From assembly GCA_014799465.1 (NCBI GenBank), contig JAAVHZ010000040.1:1-64000 (forward strand): 64,000 nucleotides of DNA, given 5' to 3'. Shown here piece after piece: positions 8,461 to 15,877 of the stretch. Every line of letters begins with the position of its first letter. Position 1 is the stretch's first letter. Below the pieces are notes generated by a model that saw only the letters and a program-made list of their open reading frames with translations, was not told where the DNA came from and did no database searches. Source of the DNA: Lachnospiraceae bacterium. GTDB taxonomy: Bacteria; Bacillota; Clostridia; Lachnospirales; Lachnospiraceae. Position numbers and translations under genes: made by a program.

Positions 8461-8790
8461 ATGAGAAACAGTTTAGTTACAATTCGGCAATCAGATTTGG
8501 TGGATGAAATTGTTTCAGATTATTCAGGGATTTATTCAAAGGATTGTGTGAAAAATATCCTTGATTCTCTTGAATCACACATAACGGAACATCTAACCGA
8601 AACAGATGAAAGCCATCCTCAAAAAATCAAATTGTTTTACGGTTTAAATTTGACAAGTAAAATTGAACCAGCAAAAAGTAAAAATTGTTTTGGTGTTGAT
8701 TTGAATGTAGAATCACATATTGTTGCAAAAGCGAATTTCACAAAATGCTTTTTGAGAAAAGTCAATCAATTTGCTATTGATAACAGATAA
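8461..8790 (+). CDS. HU/IHF-like DNA-binding protein (divergent)
   Basis: A protein of about 109 residues resembling the HU/IHF fold. It has an N-terminal helical pair (TIRQSDLVDEIVSDYSGIYSKDCVKNILDSLESHITEHL), then a strand region (KIKLFYGLNLTSKIEP) and a C-terminal helix (TKCFLRKVNQFA). The family arm with its conserved Pro-Gly segment is poorly preserved, so the call is tentative. AAGGAGG lies seven bases before the chosen ATG; an in-frame ATG further upstream has no such site. HU-like proteins assist DNA bending in recombination and replication. Confidence 0.5.
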   Translation: MRNSLVTIRQSDLVDEIVSDYSGIYSKDCVKNILDSLESHITEHLTETDESHPQKIKLFYGLNLTSKIEPAKSKNCFGVDLNVESHIVAKANFTKCFLRKVNQFAIDNR

Positions 8791-9019
8791 GGTTAAACAC
8801 TAAAAAGTAAAATTGGAAATCAAAAATAGAAAGGATAGCATAAATCATGTTATTTCTTAGAAAATTACATAGGGCAGTAGATTAAACAATGACGATTAGA
8901 TAGAATTTGACAGGACATTACTAAATAAAACCCTTCTTCATTCTACATTTCATTAAAAATCTTTTCAGAATCCCTATTATTTATGATGGTGAATAGCCTT
9001 TGATTGAGCTAAAAACCCA

Positions 9020-9178
9020 ATGAATCAATCAAAAATACAACTGAATATGGAACGACTTTTTATTTGTGTGCAAAAAAATAAAGATTCATACTATGCATAC
9101 GTTTGTTTAATGTACCCTGAAAACGAAAACGCTATGCCCATAGTTTTATTTCAGTACGTAAATTTTCAAGCAAAATGA
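9020..9178 (+). CDS. Possible 52-residue small protein
   Basis: The frame reads MNQSKIQLNMERLFICVQKN and on to VLFQYVNFQAK, with composition like a real protein. There is no good ribosome site before the ATG. Its stop lies about 30 bases upstream of the large downstream gene. It may be a translated leader or a chance frame. Confidence 0.25.
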   Translation: MNQSKIQLNMERLFICVQKNKDSYYAYVCLMYPENENAMPIVLFQYVNFQAK

Positions 9179-9210
9179 GAAATCAAGAACGGATGAAGGG
9201 AGGAATATAT

Positions 9211-10653
9211 ATGATTGCAGAAACAAAGAAATTAACCAAAACACAGAAAGCAAAAGCAAATCAATTACAAAAGGATTTATTTCAGCCAATAGTGAAGCAT
9301 AACATTGATATTCAAAAACATGGTGAACCTTGCGTTAATGCAAGAACACTATTGCAGATGTGGGATTCAGGCTTGTTTGCTGATAATCCAGATGAATTTA
9401 TATTTTTGTTGAAATTAAATTTAATAGCAGAACATTTCAGGGAATTAAGCATCTCTCAAAAATCAAATATTAGCGTCAATCTGGAATGTGACACAAGCAG
9501 GCTGTATATCGGATTGGTTGCTAAAAATTATAAAGAAATGTGTCTTTTACTCAATGAAGATACTAAAACAGGCAAAGCAAAAATCAAGCAGATAGAAAAC
9601 TGGAAAAGGTTTTTTGACTTTGAAAAACTTAGTAACTCTAATGAGTACATTATTTTAGACATATATCCAGAGCCATTTCCCAAAGGAACTAAAAGAAATA
9701 CACAATTTACAAATCAGCTTGCTGTCTTGATACTTAGAGAACTGATAAAACAAAAAGAAAATGATGAGGGCAATATAATTTATTATACAACGTACAGAAA
9801 ACTAATTAAAAAGTTGAATGTAGTAAATCAGTTTTTTTATAAGGAATCATTAAAATTTTTTATATCAAAATATCCAGAATGGTTTAAGTCTGATTCAGAT
9901 TTTGAGGATTTCAAAAGGGATTGCAATATTTTTAAGACCTTAACTAAAAGAAAAATCAAAGGAGCGGTACAGTCTGCATTAGTGAATCTGAAAAAAGACA
10001 ACCTCACTTACTATGCAGAATATCATAGAATCAAAGAAAATGACAGTTACAGAAATGCAACCACAAATGAAGAAATTTACATACAATCAGTGAAAAAGGA
10101 AATATCGGAATCAATGGGCTATAGAAACTCCAATGTTGCTACTTTATATGATGCAGAGAAATTTAATGAATTGTTTAAAGAGCGATTGCAGGTAGAAAAA
10201 GGATGGGATTATGTTTTTTACCAACTTGAAATTGACACAAAGAAAGATATGCTGCTAAAACATATTAGCGAATATACATCATATCCTATAGTAAAATCAA
10301 TATATGGGTTGTCTGGTAGTAAAGAAAACAGTATAAGGCTTGAATATAATAGCAATTTATCCAATGCACTGATAGAACAAACTGAAAACATGGCAGATAC
10401 AAAGATAAAAAATAAAATGAAGAAATTCAGAGAAAGTAATACTGAATACGATGATATGACAGATGAGGAAATTGTACAGATATATGGACTGGACAAGGAA
10501 ATATTAAATAAATACAACAATCAGTATATAGAAAGGCAAAAATCATTGATAAATTATCTAATTTCTTTTAATAAGGACAGGATTCAGGAATTGATGGATT
10601 TTTATTCTAATCAAATATGTAATGCGGAACAAGAATTTATAGAAGAGATGTAA
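9211..10653 (+). CDS. Large hypothetical protein, possible replication or packaging-related protein of the element
   Basis: A 480-residue hydrophilic, mostly helical protein, the largest in the second element. GGGAGGA precedes the ATG at 9211; an in-frame upstream ATG (9175) lacks a ribosome site. No Walker motif, HUH triad or relaxase motif is visible. A basic N-terminus (KKLTKTQKAKANQLQKDL) and a Glu-rich C-terminus frame a central region with alternating basic and aromatic residues. A 19-bp perfect inverted repeat starts 14 bases after its stop. That could suggest a DNA-acting protein with its site nearby, but this is inference only. Confidence 0.6.
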   Translation: MIAETKKLTKTQKAKANQLQKDLFQPIVKHNIDIQKHGEPCVNARTLLQMWDSGLFADNPDEFIFLLKLNLIAEHFRELSISQKSNISVNLECDTSRLYIGLVAKNYKEMCLLLNEDTKTGKAKIKQIENWKRFFDFEKLSNSNEYIILDIYPEPFPKGTKRNTQFTNQLAVLILRELIKQKENDEGNIIYYTTYRKLIKKLNVVNQFFYKESLKFFISKYPEWFKSDSDFEDFKRDCNIFKTLTKRKIKGAVQSALVNLKKDNLTYYAEYHRIKENDSYRNATTNEEIYIQSVKKEISESMGYRNSNVATLYDAEKFNELFKERLQVEKGWDYVFYQLEIDTKKDMLLKHISEYTSYPIVKSIYGLSGSKENSIRLEYNSNLSNALIEQTENMADTKIKNKMKKFRESNTEYDDMTDEEIVQIYGLDKEILNKYNNQYIERQKSLINYLISFNKDRIQELMDFYSNQICNAEQEFIEEM

Positions 10654-10666
10654 GGCAGCAGGGTGA

Positions 10667-10742
10667 AATGGAAAAGTTGTCACCTAAAACTGCATTAGTA
10701 ATAAATCCTTCTACAGAAGATGAAGGTGACAACTTTTCCATT
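10667..10742. repeat. Perfect 19-bp inverted repeat with 38-nt loop
   Basis: AATGGAAAAGTTGTCACCT at 10667-10685 pairs exactly with its reverse complement at 10724-10742. No T-run follows, so it is not a standard terminator. The loop holds a smaller palindrome (CTTCTACAGAAG). It could be an origin of transfer or replication, a recombination site, or a structured RNA. Confidence 0.65.
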
Positions 10743-10761
10743 CGAGGTAGGGCAATAGCCT

Positions 10762-10775
10762 TTTGCGGTAGCAAA
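10762..10775 (+). repeat. Left member of an inverted site pair (TTTGCGGTAGCAAA)
   Basis: TTTGCGGTAGCAAA, followed by AG and CAGCC. The reverse complement of 11248-11261 with its flank gives the same 14 bases, then GA and CAGCC. Each site is itself partly symmetrical (TTTGC/GCAAA around a central GGTA), as serine-recombinase sites often are. Confidence 0.55.
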
Positions 10776-10815
10776 AGCAGCCTTTAGCATATCAAGTAAG
10801 ATTGGAGGAAATCAC

Positions 10816-11214
10816 ATGGAAAAAGAATACAGATTACAACAAGAGCAACTATTAAGTGGTCACATACTTAATCAGAAAATTTTAGTTCATTGTATCACAC
10901 GATTAAACACAAAAATCAATAAAGCATATAAGAAATGCAGAATAATCAAAGCATCATATGAACGTAATATTAACAGTGGGTGTTCTAATTCTGCTTTAAA
11001 TGATAAGCAGGACTATGAGGCATGGAAAGAAAAATATGATTGTTTGATAGAACAGAGAAAACCGCTATTAGATACCCTACTGCAAGGTTATCATTTATCG
11101 CTTGAAAATGCAAAAGAATTGATTAAACAGGCAGATAAAGAGAATTTTCCTACATATAAGACAGTGGATAAAGTTATCCAGATGATAAAATGTAATGATT
11201 TCAAACTTGAATGA
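10816..11214 (+). CDS. Hypothetical helical protein between inverted repeats
   Basis: A 132-residue charged, helical protein with an upstream ATTGGAGG site. It starts MEKEYRLQQEQLLSGHILN and contains long heptad-like stretches, so a coiled coil is plausible. No family is recognised. The gene lies entirely between two 14-bp sites in inverted orientation (10762-10775 and 11248-11261), so its direction relative to an upstream promoter could in principle be switched by inversion. Confidence 0.55.
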   Translation: MEKEYRLQQEQLLSGHILNQKILVHCITRLNTKINKAYKKCRIIKASYERNINSGCSNSALNDKQDYEAWKEKYDCLIEQRKPLLDTLLQGYHLSLENAKELIKQADKENFPTYKTVDKVIQMIKCNDFKLE

Positions 11215-11247
11215 GCATTGATTAGATATGCCCTAAAGTGGGCTGTC

Positions 11248-11261
11248 TTTGCTACCGCAAA
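11248..11261 (-). repeat. Right member of the inverted site pair
   Basis: Reads TTTGCTACCGCAAA on the plus strand, the exact reverse complement of the site at 10762. A small hairpin (GCCC TAAAGT GGGC, 11230-11243) adjoins it and may end transcription of the 10816 gene. Confidence 0.55.
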
Positions 11262-11296
11262 GAACAGTTGAAAAAAATAATTGGGAGTGATGATAT

Positions 11297-11935
11297 ATGG
11301 CAAGGCGAAAAAAAGAAACAATCCAAATACCAACAAAGCGATGTCTGCATTGTGGCATGGAACTGGAATACAAGAATTTTTATCAGTTACATAATTCCAG
11401 TAACATTTATTCAGGAAACGATAACTATATACCAATATGCAAGGATTGTTTGAAAATACTGTATGAACAATTCAAAATCCAATATGCAAATCAGTTTTCT
11501 GTTTTAGGTATGAAATCAGAAGAATTAAAAGAAAACGCAATAGAAAAGCTGGTAATTAGGCGGTTATGCATGGCATTTGATATTTACTACAGTGACAGGC
11601 TTTTTGATGCAGCACTAAAGCAGATAGAAAAATTCCCTACTCTTGATATGGTAAGTGCATATATGAAAGTTTCTAACTTAAAACAGAACAAGCGTAAAAC
11701 ATATGGTGATACGATTGCAGAAGAAAATCTATCACAGGAATTATTAAAGTCTGCTATGGTTGACAAAGTTAGAAAACAGTTTGAGGATAAGACCGATAAT
11801 GAATTGTATCAGGATGTTTATAACTTATGCATAAAACTGTTGCAATCGCTTAGAAGAAATTGCAATGTTGTTGATATTGAAAAGAATGATTATGGACTAA
11901 TGCTTGAATTACAGGAGGAATTTGCCTATGAATAA
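11297..11935 (+). CDS. Zinc-finger protein, possibly terminase-small-subunit-like
   Basis: A 212-residue protein with a basic start and an N-terminal zinc-binding motif, CLHCGMELEYKNFY ... ICKDCLKILYEQF (about residues 16-56). A helical region follows (RRLCMAFDIYYSDRLFDAAL and KVRKQFEDKTDNELYQDVYN). An N-terminal CxxC-Fy-CkxC layout of this kind occurs in some phage small-terminase-like proteins of Clostridia, which is the basis for that suggestion; I am not sure of it. GGGAG precedes the ATG. The stop overlaps the start of the excisionase gene, so the two are probably co-expressed. Confidence 0.55.
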   Translation: MARRKKETIQIPTKRCLHCGMELEYKNFYQLHNSSNIYSGNDNYIPICKDCLKILYEQFKIQYANQFSVLGMKSEELKENAIEKLVIRRLCMAFDIYYSDRLFDAALKQIEKFPTLDMVSAYMKVSNLKQNKRKTYGDTIAEENLSQELLKSAMVDKVRKQFEDKTDNELYQDVYNLCIKLLQSLRRNCNVVDIEKNDYGLMLELQEEFAYE

Positions 11936-12236
11936 TACATATAAAACAAAAACGGAATTTCGATATGGGAAAAGGATAAAAGTTGTTGAAGTGGTAAAAA
12001 AGCATGATATTGATAACTGTAATATAAATAAAAATACAGTAAACCAAGTTATACCTATATGTGATAAGCTAAATTTAACCATAGAAGAAGCAGCTCAATA
12101 CAGCAACATAAGTTCTAAGACATTAAGACGATTTATTAATGAAAATGCCCCTGATTTTATTTTAAAAATAGGAACAAAAACATTAATAAAGAGAAGGATT
12201 TTTGAAAGATTTTTAGAAAGAACGGATACCATATAA
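11928..12236 (+). CDS. xis: Tn916-type excisionase of the second element
   Basis: A 102-residue protein whose C-terminal 65 residues (KLNLTIEEAAQYSNISSKTLRRFI ... KIGTKTLIKRRIFERFLERTD) match the winged-helix excisionases of Tn916-like elements. The N-terminal 38-residue extension is unusual for the family. The ATG is preceded by GGAGGA at eight bases and overlaps the previous gene by eight bases. The frame is intact, unlike its counterpart in the first element. It directs the integrase at 12327 towards excision (family knowledge). Confidence 0.8.
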   Translation: MNNTYKTKTEFRYGKRIKVVEVVKKHDIDNCNINKNTVNQVIPICDKLNLTIEEAAQYSNISSKTLRRFINENAPDFILKIGTKTLIKRRIFERFLERTDTI

Positions 12237-12326
12237 GCTAATGTGATATATAAATTGAAAATGGGTATCATTTGTGCTATATTGGATTATAGCTTATGAT
12301 GCCCTTTTTATAGAAAGGGGTACATT

Positions 12327-13517
12327 ATGATAAAACGAAAGGACAATAAAGGAAGAGTTTTGAATGATGGCGAAATACAAAGGTCAGATGGAAGATATTG
12401 TTATCAGTATACGGATGCTTTTGGAAAACGAAAATCCGTGTATAGTTGGAAACTTACTCCATCTGATAAAACGCCAAATGGAAAGCGTAAGGATTTATCA
12501 CTTAGGGAAAAAGAAAAGGAAATTAATAATTCAAAGAGTAGTGTTGTTTCTTGCGGAAATATAACAGTTTTGGAACTTGTTGAAAAGTATATATCACAAA
12601 AGACAGGCGTTAGGCATAACACACAGGCGAATTACAATTTTGTTATTAACATTATCAAGAAAGAGTTATTTGGAGCAAAACAAATTGATAAGGTGAAGTT
12701 GTCAGATGCTAAAGAGTGGTTAATTAAATTACAAAATGATGGAAGAGGTTATAGTAGTATTCATAGTATCAGGGGTGTAGTTAGACCAGCTTTTCAAATG
12801 GCGGTCGATGATGATTTGATATATAAGAATCCGTTTGAGTTCCAGCTTGCTACCGTGGTTGTGAATGACAGTGTTACGAGAGAAGCTATTACAAGGAAAC
12901 AGGAGCGAGAGTTTTTAAGGTTCATTAAAGGAGATAAGCATTTCTGTAAATATTATGATGGAATTTATATCTTATTCAAGACTGGACTTAGAGTTTCAGA
13001 ATTTTGTGGATTGACAAAAGAAGATATAGAATTTGATAAAGAAAGAATTAAAGTAGACCATCAATTACAGAGAAAAAGAAATATGGAATATGTTATTGAA
13101 ACACCTAAGACAGAAAAAGGTGTGAGGTATGTTCCTATGAGTGAAGATGTTGCGGAGTGCTTTAAACGTATCATTGAGAACAGGAAAAAGCCAAAAATTG
13201 AGCCAATGATTGATGGTAGAATCGGATTTTTGTTTCTTGATAAGAATGATATGCCTATGGTAGCTTTACATTGGGAAAAATATTTTCAGCATATCAGGAA
13301 AAAGTATAACAGCATATATAAAGTGCAAATGCCCGTTATAACACCCCATGTATGCAGACATACATTTTGTAGCAACATGGCGAAGTCTGGTATGAATCCA
13401 AAAACACTACAATACATTATGGGACATTCTGATATTGGTGTTACGCTCAATACATATACACATTTACAGTTTGATGATGCCAAAGAAGAGATGCAAAGAC
13501 TGGCGAAATCCTGTTGA
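12327..13517 (+). CDS. int: Tn916-type tyrosine integrase of the second element
   Basis: A 396-residue tyrosine recombinase with arm-binding (about 1-72), core-binding and catalytic domains. Catalytic residues visible are Arg in FKTGLRVSEF, HVCRH, His in MGHSDIGVTL and Tyr377 in NTYTH. Compared with the integrase at 2180, the core-binding and catalytic parts are almost the same at the protein level, while the first 75 residues differ much more. This matches the same core site and different arm repeats at the two elements. The gene ends about 175 bp before the attachment core in the phosphatase gene. Confidence 0.95.
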   Translation: MIKRKDNKGRVLNDGEIQRSDGRYCYQYTDAFGKRKSVYSWKLTPSDKTPNGKRKDLSLREKEKEINNSKSSVVSCGNITVLELVEKYISQKTGVRHNTQANYNFVINIIKKELFGAKQIDKVKLSDAKEWLIKLQNDGRGYSSIHSIRGVVRPAFQMAVDDDLIYKNPFEFQLATVVVNDSVTREAITRKQEREFLRFIKGDKHFCKYYDGIYILFKTGLRVSEFCGLTKEDIEFDKERIKVDHQLQRKRNMEYVIETPKTEKGVRYVPMSEDVAECFKRIIENRKKPKIEPMIDGRIGFLFLDKNDMPMVALHWEKYFQHIRKKYNSIYKVQMPVITPHVCRHTFCSNMAKSGMNPKTLQYIMGHSDIGVTLNTYTHLQFDDAKEEMQRLAKSC

Positions 13518-13533
13518 TGTACGAGTTGTGAAT

Positions 13534-13557
13534 TTACATCAATTTATACATCAAATT
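13534..13557 (+). repeat. Right-end arm-type repeats of the second element
   Basis: A pair of direct ACATCAA(A)TT motifs, one base longer in spacing than the left-end pair at 3657-3679 and in the same orientation. It lies between the integrase stop and the attachment core. Confidence 0.65.
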
Positions 13558-13670
13558 ACTTCAAAACTATTCCATTTCATTCCAATTTATTCTTATTTTA
13601 CTGCAATGACGGTAAATAGGAAAACACTGGAATTACTTGAAAATACAGTATTTACGGAGGTTTTAAATAT

Positions 13671-14135
13671 ATGATTAAAATACTTTTTATTTGCCACGGC
13701 AACATCTGCCGTTCCCCCATGGCAGAATTTATACTAAAAGACATGGTAAAAAAGCAAGGACTGGAAAATCAGTTTGAGATAGCATCCGCTGCCACCAGTA
13801 CAGAAGAAATAGGAAATCCGGTACATCCCGGAACTGTAAATAAATTAAAGGAATATGGCATATCAACAGAAGGAAAGTATGCTGTTCAGATAAGAAAGCA
13901 GGATTATGACAGATATGACTATCTGATATGTATGGATAGCTATAATATAAGGAATATGGAGCGGATTTTTGGTCATAAGAAAGATAAGATATACAAACTG
14001 CTGCAGTTTGCAGGTTCAGAGGCAGATGTAGATGACCCTTGGTATACCCATGATTTCAATAAAGCATATGAGGACATTGAAAAAGGTTGTCAGGGGCTGC
14101 TTGATTATCTTTTGAAATCCAAACTAAATAATTGA
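13671..14135 (+). CDS. Low-molecular-weight protein-tyrosine phosphatase; integration target
   Basis: A 154-residue LMW-PTP. The catalytic P-loop CHGNICRS is at residues 8-15 (nucleophile Cys8, Arg14) and the general acid is in DDPWY (Asp122). It removes phosphate from phosphotyrosine (or phosphoarginine in some Firmicute members). The 16-bp attachment core covers codons 8-12, so the ribosome site, start codon and first residues through the catalytic Cys come from the integrated element, while Arg14 onward is chromosomal. The protein remains complete. Its transcription and translation start are therefore probably supplied by the element (inference), as known for SXT at prfC. Confidence 0.92.
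   Translation: MIKILFICHGNICRSPMAEFILKDMVKKQGLENQFEIASAATSTEEIGNPVHPGTVNKLKEYGISTEGKYAVQIRKQDYDRYDYLICMDSYNIRNMERIFGHKKDKIYKLLQFAGSEADVDDPWYTHDFNKAYEDIEKGCQGLLDYLLKSKLNN
13692..13707 (+). repeat. Right attachment core of the second element
   Basis: Exact copy of TGCCACGGCAACATCT found at 3584-3599. Everything to its right matches a normal phosphatase gene; the left side matches the element end. Confidence 0.85.
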
Positions 14136-14187
14136 GTAAAATATCATAATATGGAACAAATTAAAGACGCATAGAGGATTAGAAAAA

Positions 14188-14871
14188 ATGGAATTATCAG
14201 AAGTAAATAAAAGGTTGGAGGAGTTAGCGGGTGTAAATAACGAATATTATGGAAATGTCATTCCGGGGAAAAAGCCTGATATGGGGGTCAGGATTCCCGA
14301 GCTTAGGAAACTTGCTAAAGAAATTGCAAAAGATGATTACAGATATTTTCTTGATAATAATACATTTGAAACATTTGAGGCAGAAACATTGCAGGCATTT
14401 GTAATCGGATATGCTAAGGATGATATAAATGTGCTGCTTGGTTATGTAAAGAAGTTTATACCTATGATACATGACTGGTCAGTGAATGATTCGCTGTGCC
14501 AGAACTTTAAAATAGCAAGAAAGCATCAGAAGGAAGTATTTGATTTTCTGATGGAATATGTAGATTCAGAGGAAGAGTATGAGGTAAGGGTAGTTGCAGT
14601 CATGCTGATGAGCCATTTTCTTAATGATGAATACATAGACAGAGTGATAAAAGTTCTGGATGGATTGAAGTGCAGGGATTACTATTCAAGGATGGGTGTG
14701 GCATGGGCGGTTGCTACCGTTATGGCAAAGTATAGGGACAAATGTTTTGAATATATGAATAACAGCAGTCTGGATGATTGGACATATAATAAATCAATAC
14801 AAAAAATGTTGGAATCATACAGGGTGAATGATGAAGATAAAAAGATTCTAAGAGAAATGAAAAGAAAGTAA
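14188..14871 (+). CDS. DNA alkylation repair protein (AlkD-like HEAT-repeat glycosylase family)
   Basis: A 227-residue all-helical protein of the AlkC/AlkD superfamily. Family features are the N-terminal YYGNVIPGKKPDMGVRIPELRKLAKEI segment and the central DWSVNDSLCQNFKIARKH followed by MGVAWAVATVMAKY. AlkD-type members excise N3/N7-alkylated purines; clostridial members of this subgroup are often unstudied. It follows the phosphatase by 52 bp and ends in a strong terminator shared with the convergent tRNA. The activity is inferred from family only. Confidence 0.85.
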   Translation: MELSEVNKRLEELAGVNNEYYGNVIPGKKPDMGVRIPELRKLAKEIAKDDYRYFLDNNTFETFEAETLQAFVIGYAKDDINVLLGYVKKFIPMIHDWSVNDSLCQNFKIARKHQKEVFDFLMEYVDSEEEYEVRVVAVMLMSHFLNDEYIDRVIKVLDGLKCRDYYSRMGVAWAVATVMAKYRDKCFEYMNNSSLDDWTYNKSIQKMLESYRVNDEDKKILREMKRK

Positions 14872-14915
14872 AATACCGGTTGGGATATTTGAAAACAGAA
14901 TCCCAACCGGTATTT
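14871..14915. terminator. Bidirectional terminator
   Basis: AAATACCGGTTGGGA (14871-14885) pairs perfectly with TCCCAACCGGTATTT (14901-14915), with A- and T-runs on either side. It serves the repair gene and the convergent tRNA-Ser. Confidence 0.85.
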
Positions 14916-14929
14916 TGTGCATGAGTCAG

Positions 14930-15021
14930 CGGAGTCGGAGGGATTCGAACCCTCGTACCGGCTATAAAACCGATAAACTGATTTCGAGTCAGCCCCGTTA
15001 CGGCCTCTTCGGTACGACTCC
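14930..15021 (-). tRNA. tRNA-Ser (anticodon CGA)
   Basis: The minus strand folds into a class II tRNA of about 92 nt. The acceptor stem is GGAGTCG/CGACTCC with discriminator G, and the anticodon stem-loop CTGACTCGAAATCAG gives anticodon CGA (reads UCG). A long variable arm typical of tRNA-Ser is present, and the T-loop reads GGTTCGAATCC. The 3' CCA is not encoded. Confidence 0.93.
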
Positions 15022-15085
15022 TTTTACAATAAAATATATAACATATTTTAAATTTGATTGCAACAGTTTTGAAAAATCAAGACAC

Positions 15086-15284
15086 ATATATGTGTTACAG
15101 TTCAGCCAGCATTCATAATTTGCCGGATTTTACGTTATGAATTATAATTTTAACATTTGCCGTCAAATTATTCATGTAGGGCGTTCGCCCTATAGAGAAT
15201 AATATATAATAATTTCTTAGTGAGCAAGCTCCCATGAAATTATTATATATTATTCTCTGCATGGCTAAACTGTAACACATATAT
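15086..15284. repeat. MITE-like element with 22-bp terminal inverted repeats
   Basis: The ends (15086-15107 and 15263-15284) are inverted copies with one mismatch, containing GTGTTACAGTT(C/T)AGCC. Inside lie a 23-bp perfect inverted repeat (15194-15216 with 15236-15258) and a GC-rich palindrome GGGCGTTCGCCC (15179-15190). No protein is encoded. The structure fits a non-autonomous mobile repeat or a structured intergenic repeat. It separates tRNA-Ser from the sigma-factor operon. Confidence 0.6.
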
Positions 15285-15331
15285 ATAAAATAAACAGTAA
15301 TAACTTATTGTTACTAAGAAGGGAGGAAGCC

Positions 15332-15838
15332 ATGGAGATAGAAAGCCAGTTGGTGTCAAGGGCAAAAAATGGCGATAAAGAAGCATTTTCTGAAATATAT
15401 GAACAGATTTATAAAGATATGTACAGATATGCTTATTATGTCCTTGGAAATGCAGAGGATGCGGAAGATGCAGTAAGTGATACAGTCATGGATGCATATA
15501 GAACTCTTGGGAAGTTAAAGGAGGATTCTCTTTTTAAAAACTGGATATTTAAAATATTATCTAATAAGTGTAAAAAGAAGAGAAAGCAGTATTTGAATAA
15601 AACGGTGCCTTTAGATGTTGATATAAAAACAAAAGAAGATGATTATGACAGAAGGCACGATATGGCATATGCATTTTCAAGCCTTGACGAACAGGAGAAA
15701 ACAGTTGTATCTATGGCAGTGTTTGCCGGATACAAAAGCCATGAGATAGGAGAGTATCTTAATCTTAATCCGGCAACGGTCAGGTCAAAGCTTAGCAGGG
15801 CGTTAGGAAAGATTCAGAAAAAAATGGAAGTGATATGA
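15332..15838 (+). CDS. ECF-type RNA polymerase sigma factor
   Basis: A sigma-70-family factor of 168 residues with only regions 2 and 4. Region 2 is seen in FSEIYEQIYKDMYRYAYYVLGNAEDAEDAVSDTVMDAY. Region 4 is seen in LDEQEKTVVSMAVFAGYKSHEIGEYLNLNPATVRSKLSRALGKI, with a clear HTH. The ATG at 15332 is chosen for the GGGAGGAAG site in front of it. The next gene starts 39 bp downstream and has a membrane anchor with an extracellular beta-propeller, so it is a likely partner or anti-sigma protein. Confidence 0.92.
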   Translation: MEIESQLVSRAKNGDKEAFSEIYEQIYKDMYRYAYYVLGNAEDAEDAVSDTVMDAYRTLGKLKEDSLFKNWIFKILSNKCKKKRKQYLNKTVPLDVDIKTKEDDYDRRHDMAYAFSSLDEQEKTVVSMAVFAGYKSHEIGEYLNLNPATVRSKLSRALGKIQKKMEVI

Positions 15839-15877
15839 AATCATATAGCCGGCAGTAAGGCGGAAATGAGGTAAAAT

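Larger units (their letters stand above)
3600..13707. mobile_element. Second integrative element (about 10.1 kb) at the 5' end of the phosphatase gene
   Basis: The element is bounded by the 16-bp direct repeat and has matching arm-type repeats near both ends (3657-3679 and 13534-13557). It carries its own Tn916-type integrase and excisionase at the right end and an XRE regulator near the left end. Between them lie a zinc-ribbon membrane protein, a serine recombinase, an HU-like protein and several unrecognised proteins. I see no relaxase, FtsK-type coupling protein, type IV secretion, capsid or large terminase gene. It could be a mobilisable element, a phage satellite or a decayed integrative element; the sequence does not settle which. 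Confidence 0.8.
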
